The notes below the pieces were generated by a model. The model saw nothing but the letters and a program-made list of their open reading frames with translations. It had not been told where the DNA came from and made no database searches. Shown piece after piece: positions 12,021 to 24,169 of a stretch of 64,000 nucleotides of DNA. The translations under genes were made by a program, and so were the position numbers. Numbering within the stretch: position 1 is the first letter of the stretch; the number at the start of each line of letters is the position of its first letter. The stretch lies in assembly GCA_037157565.1 (NCBI GenBank), contig JAZHRO010000055.1:37541001-37605000 (forward strand), given 5' to 3'. This stretch comes from Thalassia testudinum (taxonomy: Eukaryota; Streptophyta; Magnoliopsida; Alismatales; Hydrocharitaceae).

Positions 12021-14824
12021 GGAAAAAGGGTTTTCTAATTTAAGTATAGGCCTTAGCGACGTCCAGGACGTCGCTAAACCCATACCAAATCCGTCAGTGT
12101 AGCCCCCTTTGCCCGCCGGTCGTCAGCGCGCCCTGTGCTTCCTCTGTGGCAATCCTCGCGCGCGCGTTGTGAGCCATCCGATCGAAGATCGAACGGCTGA
12201 GATCTCGCGAAGGGTGCGCTCGCAGATTACTGCTGAGGCGCGCGCTTTTGCCGCGTCATCGCGCACGTGAGCGCCCACGCGCATCTGTTGCGCCACGCAG
12301 TTCGATCTTTGCCATTCGCTGCTGATCGGGTGGCTCGATTTTCTCGCAGCATGCCTTCGCCTTCCAATTGCTGTGCAGCATGGTTTGATCCCACGTCGGA
12401 TGCACAGGCGTGGAGCGGTCAACCGCTGTGCTGTCGCAGCGGTTGGTCGCGGAGAGGGCGAGTGCGCGGGCAGCTCTCAGTCGTTTAATCGAATATTGAT
12501 GGCTGAGAATTATCGTCCGAGTGAAGGCAAAAATCGGCGATGGTGAGGGTGCGACGAGCGGGCGCCACGTGGTGCACTGTGGGTCGTTGATCATCAGATC
12601 AACGGTTAGAACTTCTTGGGCCCATTGCAGGAGCTTCGGATGTCGGATTTGGCCGATTTCGAGTCCGTTGGACTCCATTCGTCACTCCGAATCCATCCGT
12701 GTGATCCGATTGCTCATCTGAGGCCCGTTTTGACATGTTATTGTACACATGGCCTTTAATAATGTATTATAAGCAATCTTGATGTGCAATGCATGCGATG
12801 CTCTTATTTCTATTTATGATGTATCCACTGTGCATTTTACCTTTAAGACCATCCCCTTTTGGAAGAGTTAACATTGCATAATGCAGTGTTATCAGCGGTG
12901 AAGCTCTCAAGGAGCTTGGTCGGCAGTCATGGAGGGTGGTCGTCGAGGCCTTAAATGGTTCAATTGAGTTGGGAAAAAGATTGGTGAAGGTGTGGAGATG
13001 CTTTTGCCCAACTCAATTGGGTCATGGAGAAGTGAAGAAGGTAGGTTGATGGGGGCGGTGGTGGTGCTCATTGTCGGAGAAGAAAGGAGAAGAAGTGATG
13101 GACGGAGCTAAGAATTGACCTAAACCTAATTGGACTAAGGGAGAGTAGAAGCCCTAAACTTATTGGAAGAAAGGAGGTGGGGAGCTAGGTCATCGATGTG
13201 GCCACCGGCAACAAGGAAGAAGGTTGGAAATCAGAGCCAAAGGAGGTAGAAGTGCTCCAGCTTCGCGTGAAGCATTGTGGAGGCAAGGGAAGGCAAAACC
13301 CCCTGTCTTTTGTCTGAGGCAAAGGGAGAAGAAGGAAGGTAGAGGAGCTCTGAGGTATTGGATTTACCATTGGAGAAGAAGAGAGGGAAATTTGATGGTC
13401 AAATGGGTACACCCCTCACTTGCTTGGGCTTTGGTCTTTATTAGAGGAGTTCTTACATTCAATTCGACTTATACATGCCCATTTGGCATGTATTCTAACC
13501 AACCTTGGAGCTTGATTTTCAAGGGATCGCTGGCGATGATTTAGGTTGTAAAGAAGGCTCAAAGTTCAAATGACTGGGATTGATCTCGGCATGAATTTCG
13601 TCAAGTTTGGCAAGATTTGATTAAGGTTTGATCCCTCAAATTGAGGAATCAAACTTGGCGAGCATGGTTTCCTTCCATTCTTGGCCGCTGCTGCTTGGAG
13701 AGGAAGAATATGGTCAAAGGACCTAGGTGAAAGGTCAACTCAAAAGGTAGGGAGCTATTTGTAAGGAAACATCAGACTTAGGGGTTCTTATGTAATAAAT
13801 AGAGAACTTAAGAATTAAAATGCAAACTAGGTCAAGATAGACTTTGATTGAGCCCAAATTTTGGTGTTAAGCTCATTTGGACCCAAGGAATCTAATGTTG
13901 AACTTGGATTTGAGTTTTTACCATGTTTGATTAAGCAAATTGCACAGGAACCTAAATTAAGGCAAATTCCCGTCTGAATCTCTATTCTAGGTCAAAATGG
14001 GTTCAGATGGTCAAAGTGAAGGTACCAAACCTCTTAAATATTTTTCAATGATTTTTAAGAGGTTTAGATTGATTTTATCTTGATCATAACCCTTTCAATT
14101 TAAGTGGGACTGATATTAGAGTTTTCAGTGATATTTTGATCCCCGAAATGCGTAAAACCCTGATTCAGTCAGTGAGCCTACTTCTTGGTCTTTTAAGTTC
14201 ATTTGACCTTTAATTAACCCTTGACTAACCCCGTGGTTAATATGCATTTGTGATGTACTGTTAAAATAGCAAAGTTAACCATGTTTTCTTATCTTCCTCT
14301 CAAATCAGAGCATTGCGTAATTACGATCCTCAAACAATCATTTAGAAGCATTTATCACTTGATTCTGACTAAATTAAGTTAGTTATGACAAATGATAATG
14401 TTACCATCATATTGTTGGTGCTAGAGCACTACGATCATTTGTTTTGATGATAACAAAACACGTGTCATTTAACATTTGCACTTTGAGTCCTAGATTTCAG
14501 GTCAATCGCAAATGGATATGTGATTAGACGGAGTTCGAGCTCGCATCCAGGACGGATTGGAGGAGCTCGATGGAAAATAGAGGAAATTCGCGAGGAGCGA
14601 TAGATTGAAGAAGGAAGGAGATGAAGAATAGGATAGATTTCCTTCTCTTGTACTCCTTGTATTTTTCATTTCTTCTGTTGCTCTTTATTTTTGTTACTTA
14701 GATTCATGTTAAAAAGCCTCAAAGTACCCTAACAGTAGTCCTAGGAACACCCGCACAACCCTAGGATACTTAGGTTTTCTGTAGAATACTTAGAAAACCA
14801 ATATAGGATTCAAACAGAGTTTCC

Positions 14825-15340
14825 AGACGTCTAATTCCCAAATCAGACGTCTGATAAAGTATTTTAAGAAGTCTGACTGTTGTTTCAGACGTCTGATAAC
14901 TATTAGGCTGGACTTAGTATTCTGTCTGATGAAATCAGACATCCAGACCTTAGTCCAGACGTCTTAGAAGACGTCTGATGACTTTGCCAGACATCCAATT
15001 AGTGGACCGTTGGCTCTCTTACAAACACACGAGGATCTGACCGTTAGAGCCTTATCAGACGTCCATAGGACTTTCCAGACGTCTGATAATTGACCGTTTT
15101 GCCTCGGCTGACCCAAAATCTCTTCTCAGAGATTTTCTAGCCGTTGCAACATTTGGAAATCCATTCCCACAGAAAAAGTAGGTTTCCAGACGTCCAGACA
15201 TAGTGCCAGACGTCCTATATGTCGTCTGATGGACTTGCACAAGAACCCTGTTTAGATCTGATCCAAGTCAGGAAGAGACCCACTCAAAATCAGACGTCTT
15301 AAAGTGGTCTTCCAGACGTCTGATGCCAGAATTAGACGTC
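14825..15340. repeat. Array of CAGACGTCTG palindromes in the LTR U3
   Basis: I count 12 exact GACGTC cores in about 520 bp, most inside CAGACGTCTGA or a close variant, plus decayed forms (agacatcc, agaagtctg). All lie upstream of the TATA box at 15454. GACGTC is the C-box form of the ACGT core bound by plant bZIP factors. A regulatory role is inferred. Confidence 0.75.
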
Positions 15341-15453
15341 TGATAAGCCTGTCAGAGCAATGATTGTTCCTGATTTCGGGCTGATTCACTTGGGCTTTGT
15401 ACCCAACGGCTATAGAACCTTTCCTAAGCCTTCCAAAGCCTTCCTGAGGCCTC

Positions 15454-15461
15454 TATAAATA
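15454..15461 (+). promoter_or_regulatory. LTR TATA box
   Basis: TATAAATA inside ctctataaatagagg. The same word is present in the inverted copy at 32427-32434. Confidence 0.65.
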
Positions 15462-16119
15462 GAGGGGAACCATTGCAACACAAGCACACACTTAGAAACA
15501 CCAAGACACACCTTGCAATATACTTTCAAACCTTTTTGTGTCTCTCTTGCTCTCTAAGCTCAAGTTCTACATCTTGAGAGCATCAAGCTGTTGCGCACCC
15601 GCTCTCCCGCCGTAGTCCACGAGAGCGAAGTTGCGCCGTCGCGTGGCTCACGCACCACGTCATCAACTCAACGCACTCCTTACAAAGGGGAGTTTCCTAA
15701 TTCCTATAGAAGCTAGGTTTAAAATTACTTTGTTGGCTCTATAGGATTACTTGTTTATTTTATCTTTGTTATTTGGTTGGGTATTCGCTTTGCGAATTCC
15801 CGTCTCCTTCGCGAGATAAAATCCTTCTCGTGGAGAGAAGGGGTTGAGGTACGCTACCCTCGTGTAAGTTGCATGGTTGTATTGATGTTGAATCACCCTC
15901 ATTTAAAGTGATTCGGTTTAGTGGATTTTGATCAACTTGGTTGATCGAAAAATCCTAACTCGAGTGGGTTAGGTGGTGATTTTCACCCGGTTTGGGTTTC
16001 CACCTAAAAATACTTGTGTACTTATGTGATTGCTTATTTGTGAGATTATTTATATTTCAATTCCGCATTTTATTACATCACACTGATCTCACCCCCTCCA
16101 AGTAGGGAATTTCACATAT

Positions 16120-19100
16120 AACGAAGTCAAGCTTAATTCTCCATTTATTTGAGTTCGCAAGCACTTGTATAAGTATTCCCAGATCAATTGAGGTGCTCCT
16201 TAGTTTTCTAAGATCACATGGTTTCTTTTAAGCTTTTTCTCATGCTATTTCATTGAGTATTTCACTTTGACGAACTTTGGTAAGCTTCGCCGCCATTCTG
16301 ATCATCTCTGACATCTCCGACAATCTCAAATTGATGTGTAATTGCTTATAATAAACTCTAGGAAACTCTATTTCTTCTACTGATCACATTTGTACCTTTG
16401 ATTGTGAATTTCATCAACTATATCTCATTGATCCTCTTTGTCTTCTTCAACTCTAGTAGAGTTGTATAGCATCATTCTTTCATCTGTAGACCTTGCCAAT
16501 AGGTTAGTTAGCATCAGTGAGCTCACTTGAGTTTGAAACAACATTGCCTTTGGTTGTTAGACCTCTAGTTAAGTCCATCACCCAACACCACCTGAGATCA
16601 TAGGTGGTAGGTCTTTAGAGTTCCTTAGAAGGTCTATTCCTTCTTCTTTTTAAGTCAAACAATCTCAGTGAACCTCACTGAGTTGATTGAATTCTTTGAA
16701 TGGTCTAAATTGCTTTTAAGCTTCAAGTCAACTCTCAGCCTAATTTAAGTCAACGCATTCTGCCATTACTGTTAAAAGCTTCTGAGCTCAATTCTAAAGG
16801 TTGAAACATGTCTATTAAGTTGATAGGAATTTGATTGAACCAATTTTAGAAAGATTTCAAGTCAAATGAGTTTGTTATTCACCTCTGTGTGTATTGGGTT
16901 TTGTTGAGCTACAACTAACTTTCAGAGACTTTAGTTAGGTTCTTCCATGCTTTCATTAGCTTTAGAAGTATGCTCTAGCCTACTGAAGATGCTAGAGTTA
17001 AGTATAGAAACTAAGATAGAGGTTTTCTCTGATTGAAGAGTCCTTGCTATACTTTGTTGTTGAGTGCCCATCAAGTGTTCATTAAATCAGTGATTTAGTC
17101 TTAGAGTTAATCTAAGGGTGTGCAAATAGATTAAAGATGTTAGGTAGGCACTTAGATCTCTTTAAGTGCAAAAGAGGAAGTGATTAGACTTAAGTTAGGA
17201 ACCTACAATAAGACTTTGCAAAGTTGTTGCACAGAAGAAGCAGGTGCTTTCAGTGAATCCAAGACAAGGATCTGAGCTACTGATTGGTTCTTATGAAGAA
17301 TCTGAGTTTGGATTGAGTTGTTAAGCTGATTTGGAAACCAATTGGAGGAGCTTGCGACTTTAATTTGAAGAATTGGGTCGTCGTTGCTACTGCTATGAAG
17401 AACAGTCGAGCCAAAGTGCACGTTGAAGAAGAAAGGGACTCATTAGTCCCACCTCGATAGCTTTTGAATGCTTGACCGTAGATTTAAAGGATTAAGTGCT
17501 GTAGCTGCTCGAGTGCCTACGACATCTACGGGTGTATGAGCATACTTGATCTCTTGACCATATCTAATCCTATGGCCCAGTGAGGGGTGGGCTGTAGGCG
17601 ATTAAATATGGTGCTAACATGTGGTACAATCCTAATTGTTGATGTCAACAATTTTTGAGATTGAGCAGCATTTACACCTTATCTGTTGAGGAGAGCTATG
17701 TTATGCCTTAGCCGTGAGAAGAGAAGATTTGAGTTCTAAGCTTTGATTAGCTTGTGAATAGTTGTATAAACAAATTTTTTTTATCTCTTATTTTTCATGC
17801 GATCAAAATTTAATTTTTTCAATGCTTATATATTGCATGATTGACATTCATTTAAGTAATTTTCCAATTTATTGTTAATTCTTGCAATTGATTCATGAGC
17901 AACATATATATCTAATTAAGGTAGTATTAATTTAAGCATTCTAATTAAGTAATTTATATAATCTTAGTTAAATTAATGTAATTTAAATAGATTAAGTAAG
18001 TATGTATTAAGTTAAGTGTTTTTCTAACTTAGTTTAAGTTAATCTAATTCTAAGTAATATAAGCTAAGCTTGTACTTTAATTAGGCTATGTGTATATAGT
18101 TAGTTAAGTTAAGTATAGACTTAAGTATATAAGTTAAGTAATAACTATTTATAAGCTATAGTAGTAAATTAACTAAGTATTGGATAAATTATGAAATTTA
18201 AACCTAAGTACTTATATATTCTTCGTTATAAGCTAAGTATAAAAATTATGTATATATCTTAAGCTATTAAGTAAACTTAACTTATTAATTATTGATTTCT
18301 TAGTATTATTGAGTGTAAATAATATAATTAATAAAATAAAAATAATTTAAAATAATAATTGATGAATAATGCTATAATAAATCTCCTATGAACAATCTGA
18401 ACTCAATTTAATTATAAATTTATAAGATATATTGATTATTTTGCTCATTGTCTTACAATACGAATGACATTTATTATTAATGCAAGCAAACTTAACATCA
18501 TGATCCAAATGTTAAATTTCAATATTTCATTGGTGGAAATGTTGATTAGGCTCACATGGCTTGGTATTATATATTAGGATGTAAGTAGAGAAACATACGT
18601 TATAATATATTTTGCAAGTGGGTCACCATTCATATCTTTACTTACCAAAAAAAGTAAAATAGAACGGTTTGCTCCAAAAAAGTAATCATGTGGACCGTCA
18701 CTCACATCTCTTCTCACAAAAAAAGTAAAATATATCGGTCCACTCCAAAAAAGTAAATATAAAATCCACCACCACTAAAAAAATAACCCATCACATCACA
18801 GGTAAAAAAAATTAAAACACACTTTCTACTGGTTGAAAATTAAAATATATTGACATGTTTGATTTTCAGTTATGGGTGGAAAATGATTTTCTAGTGATGG
18901 AAAAATAAAATATACCAATGAAAAAATGAAAACACACAGATATATTTTAACTTTTTATTGGTGGAATATGATTTTTCACCTGAAAAGTAATTTTTTACCT
19001 GTAAAAAATAATTTTTATCCGTAAAAGAATCAAAACACACCAACCGAAACCACCAACATAAATGAAAGCCTACTTATTACAAAATATATTGCAACACATA

Positions 19101-19380
19101 TATCTTTATTATTATTTTTTTTCACTTATATATTATGCAATTATGTCACGTGGATTTTTTTTCTTAAAAAAAAGACGTGAAATATATGTATATTTTTGAA
19201 AAGACGTGGAATATATATTAGAGAAATGAATTCCCCAAGTCATTGCACCTGATTAAAATTAGGGACCCACCCTCTTTAGTGGACCGCTGCAAGTCGCATT
19301 TTGCCTTATTCCCTAAATTGAATGGCCGAGATGTGGAGCTTGGATGTTGACTTGCGATGTGGCTGGTAGAAACCATTGCC
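16120..19380. other. Intergenic, no gene seen
   Basis: No frame with recognisable protein similarity on either strand. Positions 17760-18480 are strongly AT-rich with recurring taagttaagta words. Positions 18800-19050 hold three dispersed copies of an aaaacacac-containing motif, possibly a decayed MITE. The GLR gene begins downstream. Confidence 0.6.
18620..18760. repeat. Two diverged tandem copies (~73 bp)
   Basis: The word order gtcac-catatct/cacatct-accaaaaaaagtaaaat-ctccaaaaaagtaa is repeated twice in succession with substitutions. Confidence 0.6.
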
Positions 19381-19752
19381 TATATATTATTATCAACAGG
19401 CAAAGCAGCAGAGCAGACCACGAATAAAGCACATTGAATAAAAATCAAATCCAACGCTCCGAAGAGGAAAAAAAAAACTTTGATTTCCCGAAGTAGCCCC
19501 GTCGGTGGAACCGTTAGATTTTCACAGAGAGGAAAAAAATTGATAAGGGGGGCGTAGACTTTCTCTTGAATTTTGGCATGTGTTAATCGTTTTTCTATAT
19601 ATTATTATCAACAGGAAAAACAGCAAGAGAGCGGACCACGAATAAAGCACATCGGATAAAAATCAAATCCAACGTTCCGAAAAAAAAAAAAAAAAAATTC
19701 GATTGCCCGAAAGTAGCCCCATCGGTGGAACCGTTAGATTTTAACAGAGAAG
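19381..19752. repeat. Duplicated ~155-bp block in the GLR 5' flank
   Basis: Copy 1 (about 19381-19535) and copy 2 (about 19596-19752) both run tatatattattatcaacagg, then cagaccacgaataaagcaca, an A-run, cgaagtagcccc and tcggtggaaccgttagattt. They are in direct orientation, offset by about 215 bp with about 60 bp of unique sequence between. The A-run differs in length (19679-19697 in copy 2). Confidence 0.9.
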
Positions 19753-20690
19753 AACCCCATTTCAGAGAACTCGATTCCTTGCTTGGACTCCCCAACCCAA
19801 GCCCTACAGAGAATCTCTCCTTTCCCTTTGCTTGGAACGGTCACGTGTTGTTTCATATTCCCCGGTATTAACAACAAGAGGAAGGAAACCTTCCCGAGGG
19901 TTAACTCTTGTTTATTTTCAGGATTAACTTTTTTTGGGTAATGTAAACATCATAAGGGTTAATATTACAATTTAACATCAATTCAAGTAAATATAAATTG
20001 ATGTTAACATCACATTACAATTAAATATCATTGAAGGTTAACACCAATTTCACATTTCTTAACATTACTTTCTTAACCCTTCAAGTAAACTAACCCTCAA
20101 TAAATCCAAAAACAACAAGAGGAAGGAGAACGTGTTCCACACCGGCCGTTTTCCACAACAGCTGCTCTTCCCCATCTTTCGTCTTAAAGTCGCACCTGCA
20201 GAATTTTTTTTCTTATCCTCTCATCGGCTACTGCAGAATTTTAAATATAGAGTTGGGGTGTCTTACCTTCAAGTGGGTTACCCTCTGATCGTTGTTTATT
20301 GAGATCGGGGAAGATTCTGCCACAAATCCATTTGTTAATTCCAATTTAGGTACCATTTGATAATTGCCTCCGGGCATTAGCTTCTTCCCTGCTGAAATAT
20401 ATTCTGCTAATATATGATTTTGTGTATCTATCAGTACTCATGGTTTTGTGCTGTTGACTTCGATTTGGTTCTACTTACCATTAACTAGAGTTGCATCTTT
20501 TTCAAGTTTGATTGCTGTGGCTCCATTTTTGTTTAGTTTGCATGCGATTTTCCTCGTGACCCACATGCATGCTTGTGTCATTTGATTGTTCTGTTTCATC
20601 TCAAGACTTTGCCAGATCCGGAACTGTATCGGTTTTTGATGTGGGTATTTTGTTATAGATAGGGTGGGAATCGCTTCTATAAGGAGGCTT
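19753..20690 (+). other. GLR upstream region and probable 5' UTR
   Basis: About 940 bp between the duplicated block and the first ATG of the GLR frame. AT-rich, with no other gene. The frame is open upstream of the chosen ATG to about 20664, but only from a GTG. A 5' UTR intron is possible (an ag acceptor lies near 20657) but cannot be shown without transcripts. Confidence 0.5.
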
Positions 20691-21009
20691 ATGGAACCTA
20701 TGAGACCCTGTTTGCGGACCACAGTAACCGCAACATTGTTACTGGTGCTGTTACTCTGTTCCATGGTCGTTTCAAGTGGGGCAACTTCTACTACTGGATT
20801 GAATGGGAGCCATGTTGCAGCTCGGAGGCCTAGTGCTATGACAGTAGGTGCCATACTCACATTTGATTCAGTCATAGGAAGGGCGGCGAAGTCAGCAATC
20901 CAGGCTGCAGTCGAGGATGTCAATGCAGACTCGAAAATCCTTGCTGATACCAAGCTGAATATACCTATGCAGGATTCAAACTGCAGTGGGTTCCTTGGAG
21001 TTGTGGAAG
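20691..21009 (+). CDS. Glutamate receptor-like channel (GLR, clade III type), exon 1
   Basis: GLRs are ligand-gated, calcium-permeable cation channels of plant membranes, related to animal ionotropic glutamate receptors. This exon encodes residues 1-106 plus one base. A short basic N-terminus precedes a hydrophobic signal peptide core (TATLLLVLLLCSMVV, residues 13-27). From about residue 49 the amino-terminal (periplasmic-binding-like) domain starts with MTVGAILTFDSVIGRAAKSA and reaches DSNCSGFLGVVE. The start is the first ATG in frame (20691), with a second ATG at 20700. The 3' end is the donor GAAG|GTATTA. Phase 1 joins to GCT (Ala107) in exon 2, which keeps the family alignment. Expression and splicing are inferred from sequence only. 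Confidence 0.9.
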
Positions 21010-21373
21010 GTATTACTTTATTTGAGACAATTTGGCTCATAGGTTATTCAGGATGTGTACTTTGCAGGCCCTATGTTTTGAATTGCTCAATTCTATTCCT
21101 CTCTCTCTCTCTCTCATTATATTTTTCATTATGCACTGGTTCTTATTCCACCTGTTTTTCTTCTTCCCATTAAATTAAAGTTCTATATCTTAGGAAATGC
21201 CTTTTGGCACATAAGAAGAAAAAGATCTTTGTTCAGTTTCTGTTCTGGTATTTAAGTAGGATTTCTATTGCTGCAGTTGTTCATGAACTTGCCTGCAGGA
21301 AACTGTAAGCTTAACCATCTCGTAGATAGCAGTTCTTGTGAATAAGAAAAGCTTAGGACAGGTTATTTTTCAG
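21010..21373 (+). other. GLR intron 1 (364 bp)
   Basis: Donor gtatta, acceptor tttttcag. It contains a (CT)n run at 21098-21115. No gene. Confidence 0.9.
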
Positions 21374-22719
21374 CTATGCAGTTGATGGAGGAGGATATTG
21401 TTGCTATATTGGGACCACAGTCTTCTGGGACAGCGCATTTGATATCTCATGTTGTTAACGAGCTTAATGTGCCGATTGTGTCCTTTGCAGCAACAGACCC
21501 TACTCTTAATTCACTACAGTTTCCTTTTTTCCTGAGAGGAACTCAGTGTGACTGCTTTCAGATGACTGCAGTATCTAAAATCATCAAGTATTATGGGTGG
21601 AGAGCGGTTGTTGTTATTTTTGTAGATGATGAGTATGGGAGGAATGGCATTGCAGCATTGGGGGATGCTCTTGCAAAGCAGCGATCAAAGATTGCTTACA
21701 AAGCTGCTTTACCCCCTAATGCTAATGGAAGCACAATCTTTGATGTGCTCTTTCAAGCAAACATGATGGATTCTCGGGTTTTCATTGTCCACGTCAATCC
21801 GGATTCAGGCCTTGCTGTTTTCTCAGCTGCAAAACGCCTTGGCATGTTGAAAAGTGGTTATGTCTGGATAGCGACTGACTGGCTTGTTTCTCTTTTGGAC
21901 TCATCTGATCCTGTCAATACCAACATGATGGATCTTATTCAAGGAGTTATATCTCTTCGACATCATACTCCGAATACAAAAGCAAAAGCGGCATTTCTAT
22001 CAAGATGGAATGATCTCAGGAAGAAAGAAAAAATAGGAACAATGCCGAATTCTTATGCACTCTATGCATATGATTCGGTGTGGCTAATTGCTCGGGCTAT
22101 TGATGGATTTCTGAATGAGAATCTTGCTGTGAATTTTTCTTCAGTTCCAAAAGTTCACGATTCAAATGGGAGCACGTTACACCTGTCATTGCTCAGAAAG
22201 TTCATGAATGGTAATGCATTGCTTCAGAAGATAATGGCAACAGACTTCGTTGGTCTAACAGGCCATGTCCAGTTTGATTCTGGTAGAAATCTCAAAAATC
22301 CTGCCTATGATATCATTAACATAGGTGGAACAGGCTTGAGGAGGATAGGCTTCTGGTCTAATTATTCTGGTCTTTCCGTTGTTCCCCCTGATACATTGTA
22401 CGGAAAGCCATTAAATGTTTCCAACGATGACTTGAAGCTTCGTAGTGTTATATGGCCAGGCGAATCAACAAGCAAGCCACGAGGATGGGTGTTTTCCAAC
22501 AACGGTAAGCCTATGAGGATCGGCGTTCCTAATAGAGAAAGTTTTAAGCAATTTGTTTCAAAAGGTAGTGACCCAGAGGGTGTTCACGGTTATTGCATTG
22601 ATGTGTTTAAAGCAGCAATGAACTTGCTTCCTTATCCTGTTGCACTGTCATTTATGTTTTACGGAAATGGTTCTGAGAATCCCAGCTACAATGGACTCGT
22701 GGAGATGGTTGCCCAGGAT
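21374..22719 (+). CDS. GLR channel, exon 2 (most of the extracellular domain and start of the ligand-binding domain)
   Basis: Residues 107-555. It contains the rest of the amino-terminal domain with strongly conserved GLR phrases: AILGPQSSGTAHLISHVVNE, SFAATDPTLNSLQFPFFLR, FVDDEYGRNGIAALGDALAK, NPDSGLAVFSAAKRLGM and YVWIATDWL. The DSVWLIARAID and LTGHVQFDSGRN segments follow. Lobe S1 of the glutamate-binding domain starts about residue 485 with KPMRIGVPNRESF and continues with GYCIDVFKAAMNLLPYPV and NPSYNGLVEMVAQD. The wording fits clade III GLRs best. The exon ends at the donor GAT|GTAAGT with phase 0; reading past it gives 27 non-conserved codons and a stop. No frameshift or stop lies within 1346 bp, unlike all transposon frames here. 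Confidence 0.93.
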
Positions 22720-23262
22720 GTAAGTTTATATGTTGCATCATTTGAATTCTGTTTGGATTACATGCAGTTTCAGTTTTATAAAAATACAAAGTTATTATAG
22801 GAACCTATATACTCCGATGATCTCACACCTATCAAGAAATTGAACCTACAAAATTGTTTATTTAACATAAAAATCATATCAGTTCATGTAGATTCCTCAT
22901 GATTCTCAGATACCTAAAAGTTTGAACAAGAATTTGCATTTCCAACTCTACTCAGACAAGGATGGATACCACAGTGTCATAGGAGGCAAGGACTTATGCT
23001 AAATTGGTCATGTTTACTCAGACTACGAACTTCAACTTGCTTGACAAATTCGAACATACCCATTGAAGTAACAAAGAAAGGCCCTCTATTCGAGGAAAGT
23101 AATAAAGTTCAATCATCAATTTCATCAAAATTTACTACTGCTATTCAGGACAAATTAATAAGGCAACATGATGTATGATTTGTGTCATCATGCGGTTGTT
23201 GGCATAGGTGTATGGTGCTTAGTAGTTACATGATTAGGATAGGTAACATGCTGTTATGATAT

Positions 23263-23475
23263 TGAATCAATTAGGAAGAAATAGAGAAGTTGAGGAAGTG
23301 AATGAAGAGAGGAAAGGAGGAACAGGAGGGATCTGATTAATGAGGTGGTGCCCTATCACACCCCTTTGTCACCACTGTATAGGTGTAGGTTCCACTTGCC
23401 TGTGGGAGTAGGTGGTAACAAAACAGCCTTTGTAGGTAATTCCAAATTTACAAGTGAATTGCATTCTCCCTAATA
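23263..23475 (-). repeat. 3' LTR of copia H
   Basis: It pairs with 41125-41729: shared atcaattag start, gagaggaaagg, aatgaggtgg, tgtcaccactgt, and ending ...attctccctaata against ...attctccccaaca. The copies are well diverged. Confidence 0.7.
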
Positions 23476-24169
23476 TGCTCCCTCAAATTGATGTCTTCTT
23501 TCTTATGAAGGTGTAGTTTGCTTCTCAGGTACTAAAATCTTCTTGTAGGTAGAGGCTTTTTTAAGGCATCCTTAATCTGCAATTGAGTTAGAATGTACCA
23601 CATAAAGGGCTCCCTATTAGTGACACGATCATGGACAAAATGATAGTCAATTTTGGCATGTGTAGTTGAAAAATGAGCAAAATCAATCTCTTTCTCTAAC
23701 CCTACCTCTCTTTATTTAGAGAGAAAGGTGGGTGCAAATTACATGTAATCCCATGAAAAAAACAAAAAATAATAGCGCATCACATGGCACCATGAAACTA
23801 ACTAGACTCCGTAACTCTCCCCCTTAAGCTGGAGCATAGATATCAATCATGCTCAGCTTGGATACACATGTATCAAATACAGATCTAGCTAGTAGTTTGG
23901 TGCCTCTGAAGTGACTTGGGAGGTAAAGATAAATCCTTTCTGAATTCAATCTCTGGTGTAATGGCAATTTACCTCCACATGTTTGGTGCATTTATGAAAC
24001 ATGGGATTGTTGGCAATGTAAGTGGCAGCTTTGTTGTCATATCGCAACTCCATAAGCCCATCAATCTGTATATGTAGATCACTCAGTAAAGATCTCACCT
24101 ACATCAATTCTGCTGAGGTCTGAGCCATAGCACAATACTCAGACTCAACACTGGATTTGGACACCATAG

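Larger units (their letters stand above)
1..14409 (-). mobile_element. Athila-lineage Ty3/gypsy retrotransposon, left end outside window
   Basis: The minus strand carries, from right to left, LTR, primer-binding site, leader, gag, aspartic protease, RT, RNase H and integrase, which is the Ty3/gypsy order. Gag shares phrases with the plant Athila lineage (AWERFNELLRKCPHH; NTYNTGWRNHPNF), and the RT box is FMDD. The right LTR spans 11470-14409; its partner lies left of position 1. A solo LTR (6101-10075) interrupts gag. Several in-frame stops and frameshifts make it a non-autonomous relic. Positions 1-605 hold the 3' noncoding part, including a G-run motif at 384-400 (minus strand CTTAAGCTTGGGGGGG) of the kind often seen after pol in this lineage. 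No env-like reading frame is visible before the window edge. Confidence 0.85.
11470..14409 (-). repeat. 5' LTR of the Athila element (outer boundary tentative)
   Basis: The 3' end (11470, minus strand ...CTACAACA) is fixed by the primer site. I place the 5' end at 14409, where the minus strand begins TGATGGTAACATTATCA. The other Athila-type LTRs in the window start similarly with a TGAT...ATCA inverted repeat, and the 13700-13850 block resembles the equivalent part of the solo LTR at 9590-9670. This gives 2940 bp. An alternative is a shorter LTR ending near 12735. It contains a GCCTCCC U5 box (near 11575, minus strand), (GA)n at 11660-11691 and a GC-rich segment at 12060-12560. No gene is credible inside; the arginine-rich frames at 12120-12680 come from base composition. 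Confidence 0.6.
14413..16114 (+). mobile_element. Solo LTR S1 (1702 bp) with perfect target duplication
   Basis: It starts TGTTGGTGCTAGAGCAC and ends GGGAATTTCA. The flanks are catat at 14408-14412 and catat at 16115-16119, a perfect 5-bp target duplication. A second copy in the opposite orientation (31774-33491) has the same ends. It has no coding potential, a TATA box (15454) and a U3 packed with GACGTC palindromes. The opening words, including TTTTGATGATAACAAAA, resemble LTRs of large plant copia elements (Maximus/SIRE-like), but the family is not proven without an internal region. Confidence 0.9.

Noticed and set aside
12123..12678. Arginine-rich frames on both strands
   Set aside because: Overlapping frames in a GC-rich LTR segment, low complexity, no recognisable protein.
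13185..13544. Possible small gene in the GC-richer block
   Set aside because: Frames on both strands are short and lack similarity; the block fits the proposed Athila LTR.
20664..20690. GLR reading frame extended upstream of the first ATG
   Set aside because: The extension would begin at GTG (20664). Plant nuclear genes start at ATG, and the signal peptide is complete from 20691.
22720..22800. GLR exon 2 running on to the stop at 22798
   Set aside because: The extra residues have no GLR similarity, while the gtaagt donor at 22720 joins in phase to the conserved sequence at 42239.
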